Positions 1-9,074 are shown, numbered from the stretch's first letter. The stretch: 64,000 nt of DNA from Azonexus hydrophilus (GCF_905120355.1 NZ_CAJHOB010000012.1:48772-112771); one strand, 5' to 3'. A program made the numbers and translations. Notes: generated from the sequence alone by a model not told the origin.

Positions 1-2026
1 GGTCCCGTGTCGCCGAGGGCGAGAGCAGCGATTTCGCAACCTGGTGGCCGAAGGCATCGGACGGCACCACGTAGGGATGGCCCCAGGGGAAGATCACGCG
101 CTTGACCAGGGCAGCGATGAAACGCACCGGGAAATTGGCCAGCACCCCATCGAACGCCTGCTGCGCCTTGTACATGGCGTCCCAGATGGCCCAGTGGGCA
201 AGCGGTGCATCGGCCTGTTGCCGGCCTTCCGCCTCATAGCGTTTGAGGGTGCAGGAAATCAGGTACATCTGCGCCAGGATGTCGCCCAGGCGGGCCGAGA
301 GTTTTTCGCGCCGTTTGACGCTGCCGCCCAGCACCAGCAGGGATACATCGGAAAGGAATGCGAAGGCGGCGGAGAAACGCGTCAGTTGCTGGTAGTAACG
401 GCGCATTTCCGGCGCCACGTCGGTGTTGACGCTGACGAAATGCGAGCCGGTGATGCCCTGGCGGAAAGCTCGCCAGGCATTGCTGATGGTGAAGCCGATG
501 TGGCCGAATAGCGCCCGGTCGAAATCGATCAGCCCCTGGCGGGCATCCGGATTCTGCGCCGCGCGCATTTCCGGCAGCAGGTAAGGATGGCAGCGGATGG
601 CCCCCTGGCCGAAGATGATCAGCGAACGGGTCAGGATGTTGGCGCCTTCGACGGTGATCGCCACCGGCACCTGCTGGTAGGCACGACCGAGGAAATTCGA
701 CGGGCCGAGGCAGATGCCTTTGCCGCCGATGACATCCATGCCGTCGTTGACCACCTGGCGGGCGCGTTCGGTGACGTGGTACTTGGCAATGGCTGACACC
801 ACCGAGGGTTTTTCGCCGAGATCGACGGCGCCGGCCGTCATCTTGCGCACCGCGTCCATCAGGTAGGTGTAGGCGCCGATGCGGGTCAGTGCTTCTTCGA
901 CGCCTTCGAACTTGCCGACGGCCATGTTGAACTGCGAGCGCACCCGGGCGTAGCCGCCGACAGCGCGCGCCGTCATCTGCGCCATGCCGGTGTTGGAAGA
1001 GGGCAGCGAGATCGAGCGGCCAGCTGCCAGACACTCCATGAGCATGCGCCAGCCTTGGCCCGCCATCGCCGGGCCGCCGATGATGAAATCGAGCGGCATG
1101 AAGACCTCGGTGCCACGCACCGGGCCGTTCATGAACATGGCGTTCAGGGGAAAGTGACGGCGGCCGGTGTCGACGCCCGGATGATCGTAAGGGACCAGGG
1201 CGCAGGTGATGCCGATGTGCTTCTTGTCGCCCAGCAGCCCTTCCGGGTCGTAGAGGTGAAACGCCAGGCCGAACACCGTGCACAGCGGGGCCAGGGTGAT
1301 GTAGCGCTTGTCAAAGGAGACGCGCATGCCCAGGACTTCCTTGCCCTGATAAACGCCCTTGCAGACGACGCCGGCATCCGGAATGGAGGCGGCATCCGAG
1401 CCCGCCCACGGGCTGGTCAGGGCAAAGGCGGGGATTTCGATGCCTTTGGCCAGGCGTGGCAGGTAGTGGTTCTTCTGTTCTTCGGTGCCGTAGTGCAGTA
1501 GCAATTCGGCCGGGCCGAGCGAGTTGGGCACCATGACCGATACCGAGAGTGCGGAAGAGCGGGTCGATAGCTTGGTCACCACCTGCGAGTGGGCGTAGGC
1601 GGAAAATTCCAGGCCACCGTATTTCTTCGGGATGATCATGCCGAGGAAGCCACGCTCCTTGATGTAGCGCCAGGCGTTGGCGGGGAGATCGTAGAGTTCG
1701 TGGGTGACCTGCCAGTCATCGACCAGGCGGCAGGCTTCCTCGCATTCGTTGTCGAGGAAGGCTTGTTCTTCGGCAGTCAGCTTCGGCACCGGGTAGGCGT
1801 GCAGCTTCTGCCAGTCCGGCTTGCCGCGGAACAACTCGCCTTCCCACCAGACTGTGCCGGCTTCGAGCGCATCGCGCTCGGTATCCGACATCTGCGGCAG
1901 GACCTTGCGGTAGGCGGCAAAGATGCCGCGGGTGAGGATGGCACGGCGCAAGGGCGGCAAGGTGAACAGTGCGCCCACGGCGAGGACAACGGCAAGGCAA
2001 GCCCAGAGGGCGGGATGAACGGGCAT
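1..2026 (-). CDS. fadE: Long-chain acyl-CoA dehydrogenase FadE (3' end cut by window edge)
   Basis: First step of fatty-acid beta-oxidation: FAD-dependent oxidation of acyl-CoA to trans-2-enoyl-CoA. The frame opens at an ATG at 2026, a few bases after a GGAGA ribosome site, and stays open to the left edge, giving about 675 residues of a family that is usually 750-820 long. The N-terminus is a hydrophobic segment (MPVHPALWACLAVVLAVG), as in membrane-associated FadE. Then come the typical stretches around GFLGMIIPKKYGGL (near residue 125) and, close to the edge, PSDAFGHQVA and LLSPSATRD of the FadE-specific C-terminal region. The TetR regulator lies just upstream on the same strand with a 30-base gap, so the two are probably co-transcribed. 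The stop codon is outside the window. The assignment is firm; substrate chain length is inferred. Confidence 0.93.
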   Translation of the reverse strand, partial: MPVHPALWACLAVVLAVGALFTLPPLRRAILTRGIFAAYRKVLPQMSDTERDALEAGTVWWEGELFRGKPDWQKLHAYPVPKLTAEEQAFLDNECEEACRLVDDWQVTHELYDLPANAWRYIKERGFLGMIIPKKYGGLEFSAYAHSQVVTKLSTRSSALSVSVMVPNSLGPAELLLHYGTEEQKNHYLPRLAKGIEIPAFALTSPWAGSDAASIPDAGVVCKGVYQGKEVLGMRVSFDKRYITLAPLCTVFGLAFHLYDPEGLLGDKKHIGITCALVPYDHPGVDTGRRHFPLNAMFMNGPVRGTEVFMPLDFIIGGPAMAGQGWRMLMECLAAGRSISLPSSNTGMAQMTARAVGGYARVRSQFNMAVGKFEGVEEALTRIGAYTYLMDAVRKMTAGAVDLGEKPSVVSAIAKYHVTERARQVVNDGMDVIGGKGICLGPSNFLGRAYQQVPVAITVEGANILTRSLIIFGQGAIRCHPYLLPEMRAAQNPDARQGLIDFDRALFGHIGFTISNAWRAFRQGITGSHFVSVNTDVAPEMRRYYQQLTRFSAAFAFLSDVSLLVLGGSVKRREKLSARLGDILAQMYLISCTLKRYEAEGRQQADAPLAHWAIWDAMYKAQQAFDGVLANFPVRFIAALVKRVIFPWGHPYVVPSDAFGHQVAKSLLSPSATRD

Positions 2027-2056
2027 GGTGATGTCTCCTGGTTTGTTTTTGTAGGA

Positions 2057-2728
2057 TCAGTGATCGGTGAATTGCGGCAAAGGGGCGCGCAACCCGCCAA
2101 TCAGGAAAGAAATGAGACGAGGCAGCAGGCGGTCGAGGCGGTCTTCACTATCTTCCGCTTCGATGCCCCAGTCGGTTACCAGACGCAGGGCGTCGGTGCC
2201 GGCGATGGCATAGGAGGTCGCGCCGAGCATGAAATGGAAGCGCCAGACGATTTCTGCCTTGGGGACATCCGGCAGTGAGCGGAACAGCGCCTCCTTGTAG
2301 CGCTCGACCACGGTTTTGTATTCGTGCGCCAGAAAGGCGCGGATGAAATCCGAGGGTTCGGTCAGGGTGCGCCCGAGCAGGCGCAAGAAAATCACGCCGC
2401 CACGCTCTTCGTCTTCCGCCATGCGGATCATGGTGCCGAAAAAGGCATCGACGATCTGCGAGGGTTTGAGCGGTTGTCCATCGGCAGTCGCCTCCAGTTC
2501 GTCGAGTGCCCGCATGCGTTCTTCGTTCAACCAGTTCAGGCGGCGGCGGAAAACTTCCTGGATCAATGCTTCCTTGGAGCCGAAGTGGTAGTTGACGGCG
2601 GCGAGATTGACCCCAGCCTCGCCGGTGATCTGGCGCATCGAGGTGCCATCGTAGCCGTGCGCCATGAACAGGCGTTCGGCGGCATCAAGGATACGGGCGC
2701 GGGTATCGGACAAGCGGTTGTCTTGCAT
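2057..2728 (-). CDS. TetR-family regulator, PsrA-type fatty-acid-responsive repressor
   Basis: A 223-residue DNA-binding regulator. The N-terminal TetR helix-turn-helix is clear (ARILDAAERLFMAHGYDGTS, then GVNLAAVNYHFGSKEALI near residues 40-58). That stretch is the signature of the PsrA subgroup, whose members respond to long-chain fatty acids or acyl-CoA and control beta-oxidation genes. The C-terminal ligand-binding half has the LLGRTLTEPSDF segment seen in that subgroup. It sits directly upstream of fadE on the same strand, which supports a role in fatty-acid control. An 18-base imperfect palindrome lies 15 bases upstream of its start, suggesting autoregulation. The TetR call is certain; the PsrA-like role rests on motif memory and context. 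Confidence 0.88.
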   Translation of the reverse strand: MQDNRLSDTRARILDAAERLFMAHGYDGTSMRQITGEAGVNLAAVNYHFGSKEALIQEVFRRRLNWLNEERMRALDELEATADGQPLKPSQIVDAFFGTMIRMAEDEERGGVIFLRLLGRTLTEPSDFIRAFLAHEYKTVVERYKEALFRSLPDVPKAEIVWRFHFMLGATSYAIAGTDALRLVTDWGIEAEDSEDRLDRLLPRLISFLIGGLRAPLPQFTDH

Positions 2729-2742
2729 TACATCCTCTGTGA

Positions 2743-2760
2743 TTCATACGTTCGTTTGAA
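2743..2760. promoter_or_regulatory. Candidate operator for the PsrA-like regulator
   Basis: The 18-base sequence TTCATACGTTCGTTTGAA is an inverted repeat: 8-base arms around TT with one mismatch. It lies 15 bases before the ATG of the TetR gene. Read on the minus strand it is TTCAAACGAACGTATGAA, which resembles the TTCAAAC-N4-GTTTGAA type of site described for PsrA proteins. Binding is inferred. Confidence 0.55.
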
Positions 2761-2942
2761 TTATGGGGAAAAAAATTGCGCACGGCAAGCACAGTGCGCA
2801 AATAGTCGGGTTTCTGTCAGATGGCCTGGGCTTGCTGGCGGCTGCAGTCCATCAGGGCGGCAAGGCGCAGCCACAGTGGCTGGATTATTGTTTCTGTGTC
2901 AGCGCGTTAGACCCGGGCAGAGAGGGGGCGCCGTGGATGGCG

Positions 2943-3194
2943 TCACGGGTGGGGTGTGGCTGTGGCGGGTTCGTCCTGTGGCAGCGGCGGTTGCGGTTTG
3001 CTGACGACGTAGAGTACACCGGCGCAACAGGCAAAAAAGGCGATGCAGGCGAGCAGGCTGGGGGTCCAGGTGTCGGCGAGGCCGTACTCGAACCAGACCC
3101 AGAAAAAAGCCAGCAGTGCCGGCAGTATCATGGCTGCACAAAAGAGGGCGCTGGCGAGGGCGATTTTTTGGCCAATATGACGGGAAAGTGGCAT
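2943..3194 (-). CDS. Small two-helix membrane protein, function unknown
   Basis: An 83-residue protein starting at an ATG with a GGAG ribosome site 7-10 bases upstream. It has two hydrophobic helices, roughly residues 11-33 (ALASALFCAAMILPALLAFF) and 44-63 (PSLLACIAFFACCAGVLYVV), and a proline-rich polar tail. No enzyme motif or recognised family is visible. It stands alone between the fadE regulator and the divergent lyase gene. A longer in-frame start at 3389 exists, but its extra 65 residues look like noncoding translation and have no ribosome site. The gene is likely real because of its start signal and its clean membrane pattern. Confidence 0.55.
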   Translation of the reverse strand: MPLSRHIGQKIALASALFCAAMILPALLAFFWVWFEYGLADTWTPSLLACIAFFACCAGVLYVVSKPQPPLPQDEPATATPHP

Positions 3195-3407
3195 GCGGCA
3201 CTCCTGGATGGGTTGCGGATGGCTGATTCTAGCGGGCAGTGGACGGTGTATTTTTGATCTGTCTGAAAGAGAGGGATTTATCCGCCAAATACGGCAGTCA
3301 TGCCGGCGCCTCTCGGGTAAACTGTGCCGCTTTATCCGTGGGCTGCGGGCTGGTGCTGGCTGGCGCGCAGGCCGAATCGATTTCATCAACCAGGGAGATT
3401 AGCCATC

Positions 3408-4856
3408 ATGGCGAAAGTGAAGTTCTACGGCGCGGAGTCGTTTCCGCTCGAAATGCACAAGGTCCGCATCGTTCAAAAACTGAATCTGCCGCCGGTTGAG
3501 CGGCGTCTGGCGGCGGTGGCGGAAGCCGGCAACAACACCTTTCTGCTCAAGAATGCCGATGTGTTCATGGACATGCTCACCGACAGCGGTGTCAACGCCA
3601 TGAGCGACCAGCAGATGGCGGCCATGATGATTGCCGACGACAGCTACGCCGGCAGCGCCACGTACACCCGCCTGGAAAGCAAGCTCCAGGAAATCTTCGG
3701 CATGGACTATTTCCTGCCGGCACACCAGGGCCGTGCCTGTGAAAACATCCTGGCGCAAGTGCTGGTCAGCGAAGGTTCGGTGGTGCCGATGAACTACCAT
3801 TTCACCACCACCAAGGCGCACATCACGCTGAATGGTGGCCTGGTCGAGGAAATCGTCAGCGACGCCGGCCTGGAAGTGGTCAGTGTCAATCCCTTCAAGG
3901 GCAATATGGACGTGGCCAAGCTGCAGGATGTGGTGGCCCGCTTCGGTGCCGAGCGGATCGCCTTCGTGCGGATGGAGGCCGGGACCAACCTGATCGGCGG
4001 CCAGCCTTTCTCGCTGCAGAATCTGGCCGATATCCGCAAGGTCTGCGACCAGCATGGTCTGATGCTGATCATGGATGCCAGCCTGCTGGCCGACAACCTG
4101 CACTTCATCAAGACGCGCGAAGAAGCCTGCAAGGCCATGAGCATCCGCGAGATCACCCGCCGCATGGCGGATCTGTGTGATGTGATTTACTTCTCCGCCC
4201 GCAAGCTCGGCTGCGCCCGGGGCGGCGGCATGTGCATGAAGAGCGAAGAGCTGTACCGGAAAATGCGTGGTCTGGTGCCGCTGTACGAAGGCTTCCTGAC
4301 CTACGGGGGCATGTCGGTGCGCGAGATGGAGGCGCTCACCGTTGGTCTGGAAGAAACGATGGACGAGGATGTCATCAATCAAGGGCCGCAGTTCATCGGC
4401 TACATGGTGGATGAACTGGTCAAGCGGGGCATTCCGGTCATCACGCCGGCGGGTGGCCTGGGCTGCCACATCAATGCCATGGAATTCGTCGATCACGTGC
4501 CGCAATCGCAATACCCGGCCGGCGCACTGGCCTCGGCACTGTACATCGCCAGCGGCATCCGTGGCATGGAGCGCGGCACCCTGTCCGAACAACGTGAGCC
4601 GGACGGTACCGAGATTTTTGCCAACATGGAGTTGGTGCGTCTGGCCCTGCCGCGTCGGGTGTTCACCCTGTCGCAGGTCAAGTATGCGGTCGATCGTCTG
4701 GAGTGGCTGTACGCCAATCGCAAGCTGATCGGTGGTTTGTCTTTCGTCGAAGAGCCGGAAATCCTGCGTTTCTTCTATGGCCGCCTGGCGCCGGTGTCGA
4801 ACTGGCAGAACGAACTGGTCGCCCAGTTCAAGAAAGATTTCGGCGACAGTCTGTAA
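3408..4856 (+). CDS. Tyrosine phenol-lyase/tryptophanase-family PLP enzyme, divergent active site
   Basis: A 482-residue PLP-dependent beta-eliminating lyase. Alignment by eye with TnaA and TPL is collinear over the full length: LTDSG near residue 60, AHQGR near 110, FTTT, GGQPFSL, MDAS at 222-225, SARKLG at 263-268, and LPRRVFT near 425. The substrate-specificity stretch reads MERG at 387-390, as in tyrosine phenol-lyase (Met379/Arg381) and not as in tryptophanase (Val/Ile). The Schiff-base lysine is probably Lys266. Three conserved positions differ from classic TPL: the Arg that contacts the PLP hydroxyl (DATR) is Leu226, the first Lys of KKD is Arg265, and the Asp is Leu267. The ATG at 3408 follows a GGGAG site; an upstream in-frame start at 3324 lacks one. 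The fold is certain; the true substrate is open. Confidence 0.8.
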   Translation: MAKVKFYGAESFPLEMHKVRIVQKLNLPPVERRLAAVAEAGNNTFLLKNADVFMDMLTDSGVNAMSDQQMAAMMIADDSYAGSATYTRLESKLQEIFGMDYFLPAHQGRACENILAQVLVSEGSVVPMNYHFTTTKAHITLNGGLVEEIVSDAGLEVVSVNPFKGNMDVAKLQDVVARFGAERIAFVRMEAGTNLIGGQPFSLQNLADIRKVCDQHGLMLIMDASLLADNLHFIKTREEACKAMSIREITRRMADLCDVIYFSARKLGCARGGGMCMKSEELYRKMRGLVPLYEGFLTYGGMSVREMEALTVGLEETMDEDVINQGPQFIGYMVDELVKRGIPVITPAGGLGCHINAMEFVDHVPQSQYPAGALASALYIASGIRGMERGTLSEQREPDGTEIFANMELVRLALPRRVFTLSQVKYAVDRLEWLYANRKLIGGLSFVEEPEILRFFYGRLAPVSNWQNELVAQFKKDFGDSL

Positions 4857-4871
4857 GCGGTTTGCGCCAAC

Positions 4872-4904
4872 AAAAAACCGGGGTCTTCATGCCCCGGTTT
4901 TTTT
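4872..4904. terminator. Bidirectional intrinsic terminator
   Basis: Perfect CCGGGG/CCCCGG stem (extended by A-T pairs) with a 7-base loop, preceded by six A and followed by seven T. It can end both the lyase gene (plus) and yjdM-side minus-strand transcription, although yjdM reads away from it toward this end as well, so the two genes converge here. Confidence 0.88.
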
Positions 4905-4950
4905 GTGTGCTTTTTTTGTGTACATGTGCAGCCTGTGAAGGCGGTAGCGT

Positions 4951-5295
4951 TCAGGCTTTCTTGACGAACTGCGACTTCAGTTGCATGGCACCGATGCCGT
5001 CGATCTTGCAGTCAATGTCATGGTCGCCATCGATCAGGCGGATGCTCTTCACCTTGGTGCCAACCTTGACGACCAGCGACGAGCCCTTGACCTTGAGATC
5101 CTTGATTACCGTGACGGCGTCACCATCCTGCAGGACATTGCCGACCGCGTCACGGACGACCTTTTCTGCTTCCTCGGCGGTGATTTCTTCCGCTACGCTG
5201 GGCCATTCGTGTGCGCATTCCGGGCAGATGTAGAGCGGGCCGTCGCTGTAGGTGTAGGCAGATGCGCACTTGGGACAGGCGGGTAAATCGGACAT
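4951..5295 (-). CDS. yjdM: YjdM/PhnA-family zinc-ribbon protein
   Basis: A 114-residue protein that matches YjdM (old name PhnA) along its whole length. It has an N-terminal zinc ribbon with CPKC and CPEC at about residues 6-29, then the conserved small beta domain with [16 protein letters not shown] and [11 protein letters not shown] near the C-terminus. The start chosen is the ATG at 5295, preceded by GGAGA; a longer reading frame adds only 11 residues. The biochemical role is not established, and despite the old name the protein is not the phosphonoacetate hydrolase. It reads toward the terminator shared with the lyase gene. Confidence 0.9.
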   Translation of the reverse strand: MSDLPACPKCASAYTYSDGPLYICPECAHEWPSVAEEITAEEAEKVVRDAVGNVLQDGDAVTVIKDLKVKGSSLVVKVGTKVKSIRLIDGDHDIDCKIDGIGAMQLKSQFVKKA

Positions 5296-5352
5296 GGCAA
5301 TCTCCATTGGCTTGGATTGGGTGGGCATGCTGCGCGGCGGCAGGCGTTCAAT

Positions 5353-6210
5353 TCATGCGCGCGGCAGGCGCTGGCCGAGGGCTTCGCCCAGGCGTACGGC
5401 TTTGGCCGGTGCCCAGGACGGGTCGAATTCGAGCGTGTTTTTGGGCCACAACAGGACGACGGTGGAGCCGAGGAGAAAGCGCCCCATTTCATCGCTCTTC
5501 TTGAGCAGGACACTGTTCTCACCGTCGTAACGCCATTCGCGGACGACGCCGGGGCGCGGGGGATTGACCACGCCATGCCAGGTGGTGGCCATGCTGCCGA
5601 CGATGGTGGCGCCGACTAGCACCAGGGCGAACGGGCCGGCCGCGGTATCAAACAGGCAGACGACGCGTTCATTGCGGGCGAAAAGGCCAGGAACACCGCG
5701 CGCAGTGGTCGGGTTGACCGAGAACAGTGCGCCGGGCACGTGAATCATGCGGCTCAGGCGACCATCGCAAGGCATGTGGATCCGATGGTAGTCGCGCGGG
5801 CTGAGGTAGATTGTGGCGAAACTGCCGTTCTCGAATGGCGCGGCGAGTTCGCGGTCACCCCCAAGCAGTGCGGTGGTTGAATAGCTGTGGCCCTTGGCCT
5901 GGAAAATCTGGTCGCGTTCGATCGGGCCGAACTGGCTGATGGCACCGTCCACCGGGCAGAGGAAATCGGCGGTGGCCGGCAGGCGGACACCATCGCGCAG
6001 GGGGCGGGTGAAGAACTCGTTGAAGCTCTTGTAACTGGCAGGATCGGGGTTGGCCGCTTCTGCCATGTTGACGTTGTAACGGGCAATAAAGCGGCGGATC
6101 AGGGCAGTGGTCAGGCCGCCCAGTTCAGCGCCGGCAAGCTTGCCGGCGAGCTGGGTCAGAAGTTGCTTGGGGAGCAGATATTGCGGTAGAACAGCGAGAC
6201 GATCAGACAC
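5353..6210 (-). CDS. psd: Phosphatidylserine decarboxylase proenzyme
   Basis: Makes phosphatidylethanolamine from phosphatidylserine at the inner membrane. The 285-residue chain has the expected features: [12 protein letters not shown] near residue 65, CPVDG, the DYHRIHMP histidine stretch, and the self-cleavage site LGST near residue 250, whose serine becomes the pyruvoyl group. I place the start at GTG 6210 because AAGGAAG sits just before it and the chain then begins as in other Psd proteins; an ATG at 6228 would overlap the end of argC. It is the last gene of the minus-strand row efp-argC-psd, 14 bases after argC. Confidence 0.93.
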   Translation of the reverse strand: MSDRLAVLPQYLLPKQLLTQLAGKLAGAELGGLTTALIRRFIARYNVNMAEAANPDPASYKSFNEFFTRPLRDGVRLPATADFLCPVDGAISQFGPIERDQIFQAKGHSYSTTALLGGDRELAAPFENGSFATIYLSPRDYHRIHMPCDGRLSRMIHVPGALFSVNPTTARGVPGLFARNERVVCLFDTAAGPFALVLVGATIVGSMATTWHGVVNPPRPGVVREWRYDGENSVLLKKSDEMGRFLLGSTVVLLWPKNTLEFDPSWAPAKAVRLGEALGQRLPRA

Positions 6211-6224
6211 GGGCTTCCTTGAAA

Positions 6225-7172
6225 TCAAACCAGTCCCAGGCTTTCCGTCACGCCCAGGTGTACGTTCATGGCCTGTACGGCAGCGCCGGAGGCCCCTTTA
6301 CCGAGGTTGTCGAGGCGGGCGATGAGCAGCATGCGTTCGGCATTGCCATAAACAGCCAGGTCGACACGGTTGCTGCCGTTATTGGCTTCGACATCGTAGA
6401 AACCATTGACGGTGGTGGTGTCGAGGTCTACCGGGTGGACCTTGATGAAGGCTTCGTCGGCATAGTAGTCGGCCAGAATCTTCTGCACGTCGGCTGGCCC
6501 GGCAGTGCGGGTGAACTGCGCCGGATGCAGGTAAACGGTCACGGCCAAGCCTTTGTAGAAAGGTCCGACGATGGGCTGGAAAATGGGGGCTGCAGTCAGG
6601 CCGGTGTACGCCTGCATTTCCGGCAGATGTTTGTGGGCAAGAGCCAGTGCGTAGGCGCGAGGGGCCTTCAGCGCCGTGCTGCCGCTGGCGGCCTCGTATT
6701 CGGCAATCATGGATTTGCCACCGCCGGAATAGCCGGTAATGGAATTGGCGGCAAGCTGGGTATCGGCGGCAATGAGGCCGGCGTCGATCAGGGGGCGAAC
6801 CGCCAGGATGAAGGCGCTGGCGTGGCAGCCGGGGTTGGCGATGCGCTTGCTGGCGCGGATCTTGGCGCGCTGCTCCGGACACAGCTCGGGTAGGCCGAAA
6901 ACCCAGTCAGGATGCACCCGGTGTGCCGTGGAAGCATCGATGACGCAGGTGCGAGGATTGTCCACCAGTGCTACGGATTCTTTGGCGGCGGCATCCGGCA
7001 GGCACAGGAAGGTGACGTCGGAGGCATTGATCAGCCGCTTGCGTTCGGCCAGATCCTTGCGCTTGTCGGCAGCAATTTTCAGCAGTTCGATATCGGCGCG
7101 TTGGGCCAGATATTCGTTGATTTGCAGGCCGGTTGTGCCTTCCTGGCCGTCGACAAAGACTGTGTAGCGCAT
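6225..7172 (-). CDS. argC: N-acetyl-gamma-glutamyl-phosphate reductase, short (type 2) form
   Basis: Third step of arginine synthesis: NADPH-dependent reduction of N-acetylglutamyl phosphate. The 315 residues match the short AGPR class. The N-terminal nucleotide-binding part reads [14 protein letters not shown]. The catalytic cysteine lies in NPGCHASAF near residue 117, and a catalytic histidine in HKHLPEM near 180. The other arginine genes are not in the window. The gap to efp upstream holds only a hairpin, so partial read-through from efp is plausible. Confidence 0.95.
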   Translation of the reverse strand: MRYTVFVDGQEGTTGLQINEYLAQRADIELLKIAADKRKDLAERKRLINASDVTFLCLPDAAAKESVALVDNPRTCVIDASTAHRVHPDWVFGLPELCPEQRAKIRASKRIANPGCHASAFILAVRPLIDAGLIAADTQLAANSITGYSGGGKSMIAEYEAASGSTALKAPRAYALALAHKHLPEMQAYTGLTAAPIFQPIVGPFYKGLAVTVYLHPAQFTRTAGPADVQKILADYYADEAFIKVHPVDLDTTTVNGFYDVEANNGSNRVDLAVYGNAERMLLIARLDNLGKGASGAAVQAMNVHLGVTESLGLV

Positions 7173-7205
7173 GGCGGAAAAATGGGGAAAAGGTAAATGG
7201 AAGGC

Positions 7206-7228
7206 GGGGCACTGCCAGGCAGCGCCCC
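7206..7228 (-). other. Intergenic hairpin between efp and argC
   Basis: A 10-pair stem (one G-U pair in the minus-strand RNA) with a 3-base CTG loop. It has no T-run after it, so it is a weak terminator at best; it may reduce read-through or stabilise the efp message. Confidence 0.4.
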
Positions 7229-7243
7229 GGGCGGCCGGGTGTT

Positions 7244-7804
7244 TTACTTGGTGCGGCTGCGGTATTCGTCGGTACGGGTGTCGATTTCGATCTTGTCGCC
7301 GATTTCAACGAAAGCGGGTACTTGCAGTTCGAAACCGGTGGGTTTGATGCGGGCCGGCTTCATGACTTTGCCGGAGGTGTCGCCCTTGACTGCCGGCTCG
7401 GTGTATTCCACTTCGCGCACCAGGGCGGTCGGCAGTTCGACCGAGATGGCCTTGCCGTCGTAGAACACCACTTCACAGGCCATGCCGTCGTCGAGATACT
7501 TGAGGGCGTCGGTCATGTTCTCGGCTTCCACCTCGAACTGGTTGTAGTCGGCGTCCATGAACACATACATGGGGTCGGCAAAGTAGGAATAGCTGGCTTC
7601 CTTCTTTTCCAGCACGACGACTTCAAACTTGTCATCTGCTTTGTACACTGCTTCCGACGGATTGCCAGAGAGCAGGTTCTTGAGTTTCATCTTGACCACG
7701 GCAGCATTGCGGCCGGATTTGTTGTATTCGGTTTTCTGCACCACGAGCGGCTGACCGCCGACCATGATGACGTTGCCGGAGCGGAGTTCCTGAGCGATCT
7801 TCAT
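7244..7804 (-). CDS. efp: Elongation factor P, arginine-32 type
   Basis: Rescues ribosomes stalled at proline runs. The 186-residue chain starts at ATG 7804 ([11 protein letters not shown]) and has the three beta-barrel domains of EF-P. The tip loop reads NKSGRNAA, with arginine at position 32 in place of the lysine found in E. coli. EF-P of this class is rhamnosylated at Arg32 by EarP using dTDP-rhamnose. No earP gene is visible in this window, although it often neighbours efp in relatives. Longer in-frame starts upstream give non-homologous residues and are rejected. A TATAAT lies 35 bases upstream. Confidence 0.96.
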   Translation of the reverse strand: MKIAQELRSGNVIMVGGQPLVVQKTEYNKSGRNAAVVKMKLKNLLSGNPSEAVYKADDKFEVVVLEKKEASYSYFADPMYVFMDADYNQFEVEAENMTDALKYLDDGMACEVVFYDGKAISVELPTALVREVEYTEPAVKGDTSGKVMKPARIKPTGFELQVPAFVEIGDKIEIDTRTDEYRSRTK

Positions 7805-7838
7805 GTTGCACTTATCCCAAAGCAGAAAAAAACGCGCA

Positions 7839-7844
7839 ATTATA
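7839..7844 (-). promoter_or_regulatory. -10 element of the efp promoter
   Basis: A perfect TATAAT on the minus strand 35-40 bases before the efp start codon. No good -35 hexamer is seen at 16-18 bases; the nearest T-rich one (TTTGGC) is at about 20. Confidence 0.5.
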
Positions 7845-8070
7845 CCGTGTTGCCACAAAGGCGGGCCAAATGGCACGGGATCTTTGTGCTAACTGCATGA
7901 ATCAGTGGGGGTTTGTTCCTGGATAAGCTCTGCCGTCATGCGGCAGGCCGTGGCCTTGGAAGCGCGTCGGGTGCCGCAGGGATTATCCGGCGTGCGGCGG
8001 TTTGCCACAGTCGTCCGAAAATCGATTAAATTTGCTGTCCTCAACCCAACATCCTTGCAGGAGATACTTC

Positions 8071-9003
8071 ATGTCGGCAGCTAAATATCGTCTGGTCACC
8101 CGCAGCGACTTCGATGGCCTTGTCTGTGCCGTACTGCTGAATGAGCTGGAAATGATCGACGACATCAAGTTCGTCCACCCCAAGGACATGCAGGACGGCA
8201 AGATCGAGATCAGCGGGCGCGATATCACGACCAACCTGCCCTATGTGCCGGGCGTGCATCTGGCGTTTGATCATCACCTGTCGGAAACCGTGCGCAATAC
8301 CGGTGAGCGTCCGGAACACATCATCCTGCCTGATGCGCCTTCCGCTGCGCGCGTGGTGTATGAGCATTTCGGCGGCAAGGCGCGTTTTCCGGCGGCCTTC
8401 GACGACATGATGGCTGCTGTCGACAAGGCTGACTCAGCGCAGTTCTCGCGCCAAGAAATCCTTGATCCTGAAGGCTGGGTGCTGCTGAACTACCTGATGG
8501 ACTCGCGCACCGGCCTTGGCCGTTTCCGCGAATTCCGTGTCAGCAACTACCAGCTGATGATGGATCTCATCCAGTACTGCCGCAATCACGGCATCGATGA
8601 CATCCTGCGCTTGCCCGATGTCAAGGAACGGGTGGATCTTTACTTCGAGCATGCCGTCCGGGCCAAAGAGCAAATCCAACGCTGCGCCAGCGTGCATGGC
8701 AATCTGGTGGTACTTGATCTGCGCAACGAGGACATCATCTACGCGACCAACCGCTTCATGATTTACGCTTTGTTCCCGGCGCAGAACATCTCCATCCACG
8801 TCATGTGGGGGGTACAGAAGCAGAATACCGTTTTTGCCACCGGCAAATCGATCCTTGACCGTAGCTCGCGGACCAATATTGGCGAGCTGATGCTGCACTA
8901 TGGCGGCGGTGGCCATGAAAATGCCGGCACGTGCCAGGTGGCCAACGACGAAGCAGCGCAGGTGTTGCAGGCGCTGATCGAGCGTATCAATGCGGATGGC
9001 TGA
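8071..9003 (+). CDS. DHH/DHHA1-family phosphoesterase
   Basis: A 310-residue soluble phosphoesterase. The metal-binding motifs are in order: SDFDGLVCA near residue 12, DPEGW/ADSAQF later, the DHH triad in AFDHHLSE near 70, and the C-terminal DHHA1 glycine motif GGGGHENAGTC near 285. The family contains NrnA-type nanoRNases, cyclic dinucleotide phosphodiesterases and exopolyphosphatase-like proteins; the substrate cannot be told from sequence alone. The ATG at 8071 follows an AGGAG site at 8-12 bases. A terminator follows about 70 bases downstream. Confidence 0.88.
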   Translation: MSAAKYRLVTRSDFDGLVCAVLLNELEMIDDIKFVHPKDMQDGKIEISGRDITTNLPYVPGVHLAFDHHLSETVRNTGERPEHIILPDAPSAARVVYEHFGGKARFPAAFDDMMAAVDKADSAQFSRQEILDPEGWVLLNYLMDSRTGLGRFREFRVSNYQLMMDLIQYCRNHGIDDILRLPDVKERVDLYFEHAVRAKEQIQRCASVHGNLVVLDLRNEDIIYATNRFMIYALFPAQNISIHVMWGVQKQNTVFATGKSILDRSSRTNIGELMLHYGGGGHENAGTCQVANDEAAQVLQALIERINADG

Positions 9004-9074
9004 GTCGCTCCGCTGCTGGGTCGGTGGCTCAGCTGCGTAACTGCCGGTATGGCGCACGCGTCGCCATGAAAAAA

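Noticed and set aside
3399..4592. 397-codon open frame on the minus strand, opposite the lyase gene
   Set aside because: It is antisense to a well-conserved enzyme, its product is His/Gln/Ala-rich without motifs, and long antisense frames are expected at this GC content.
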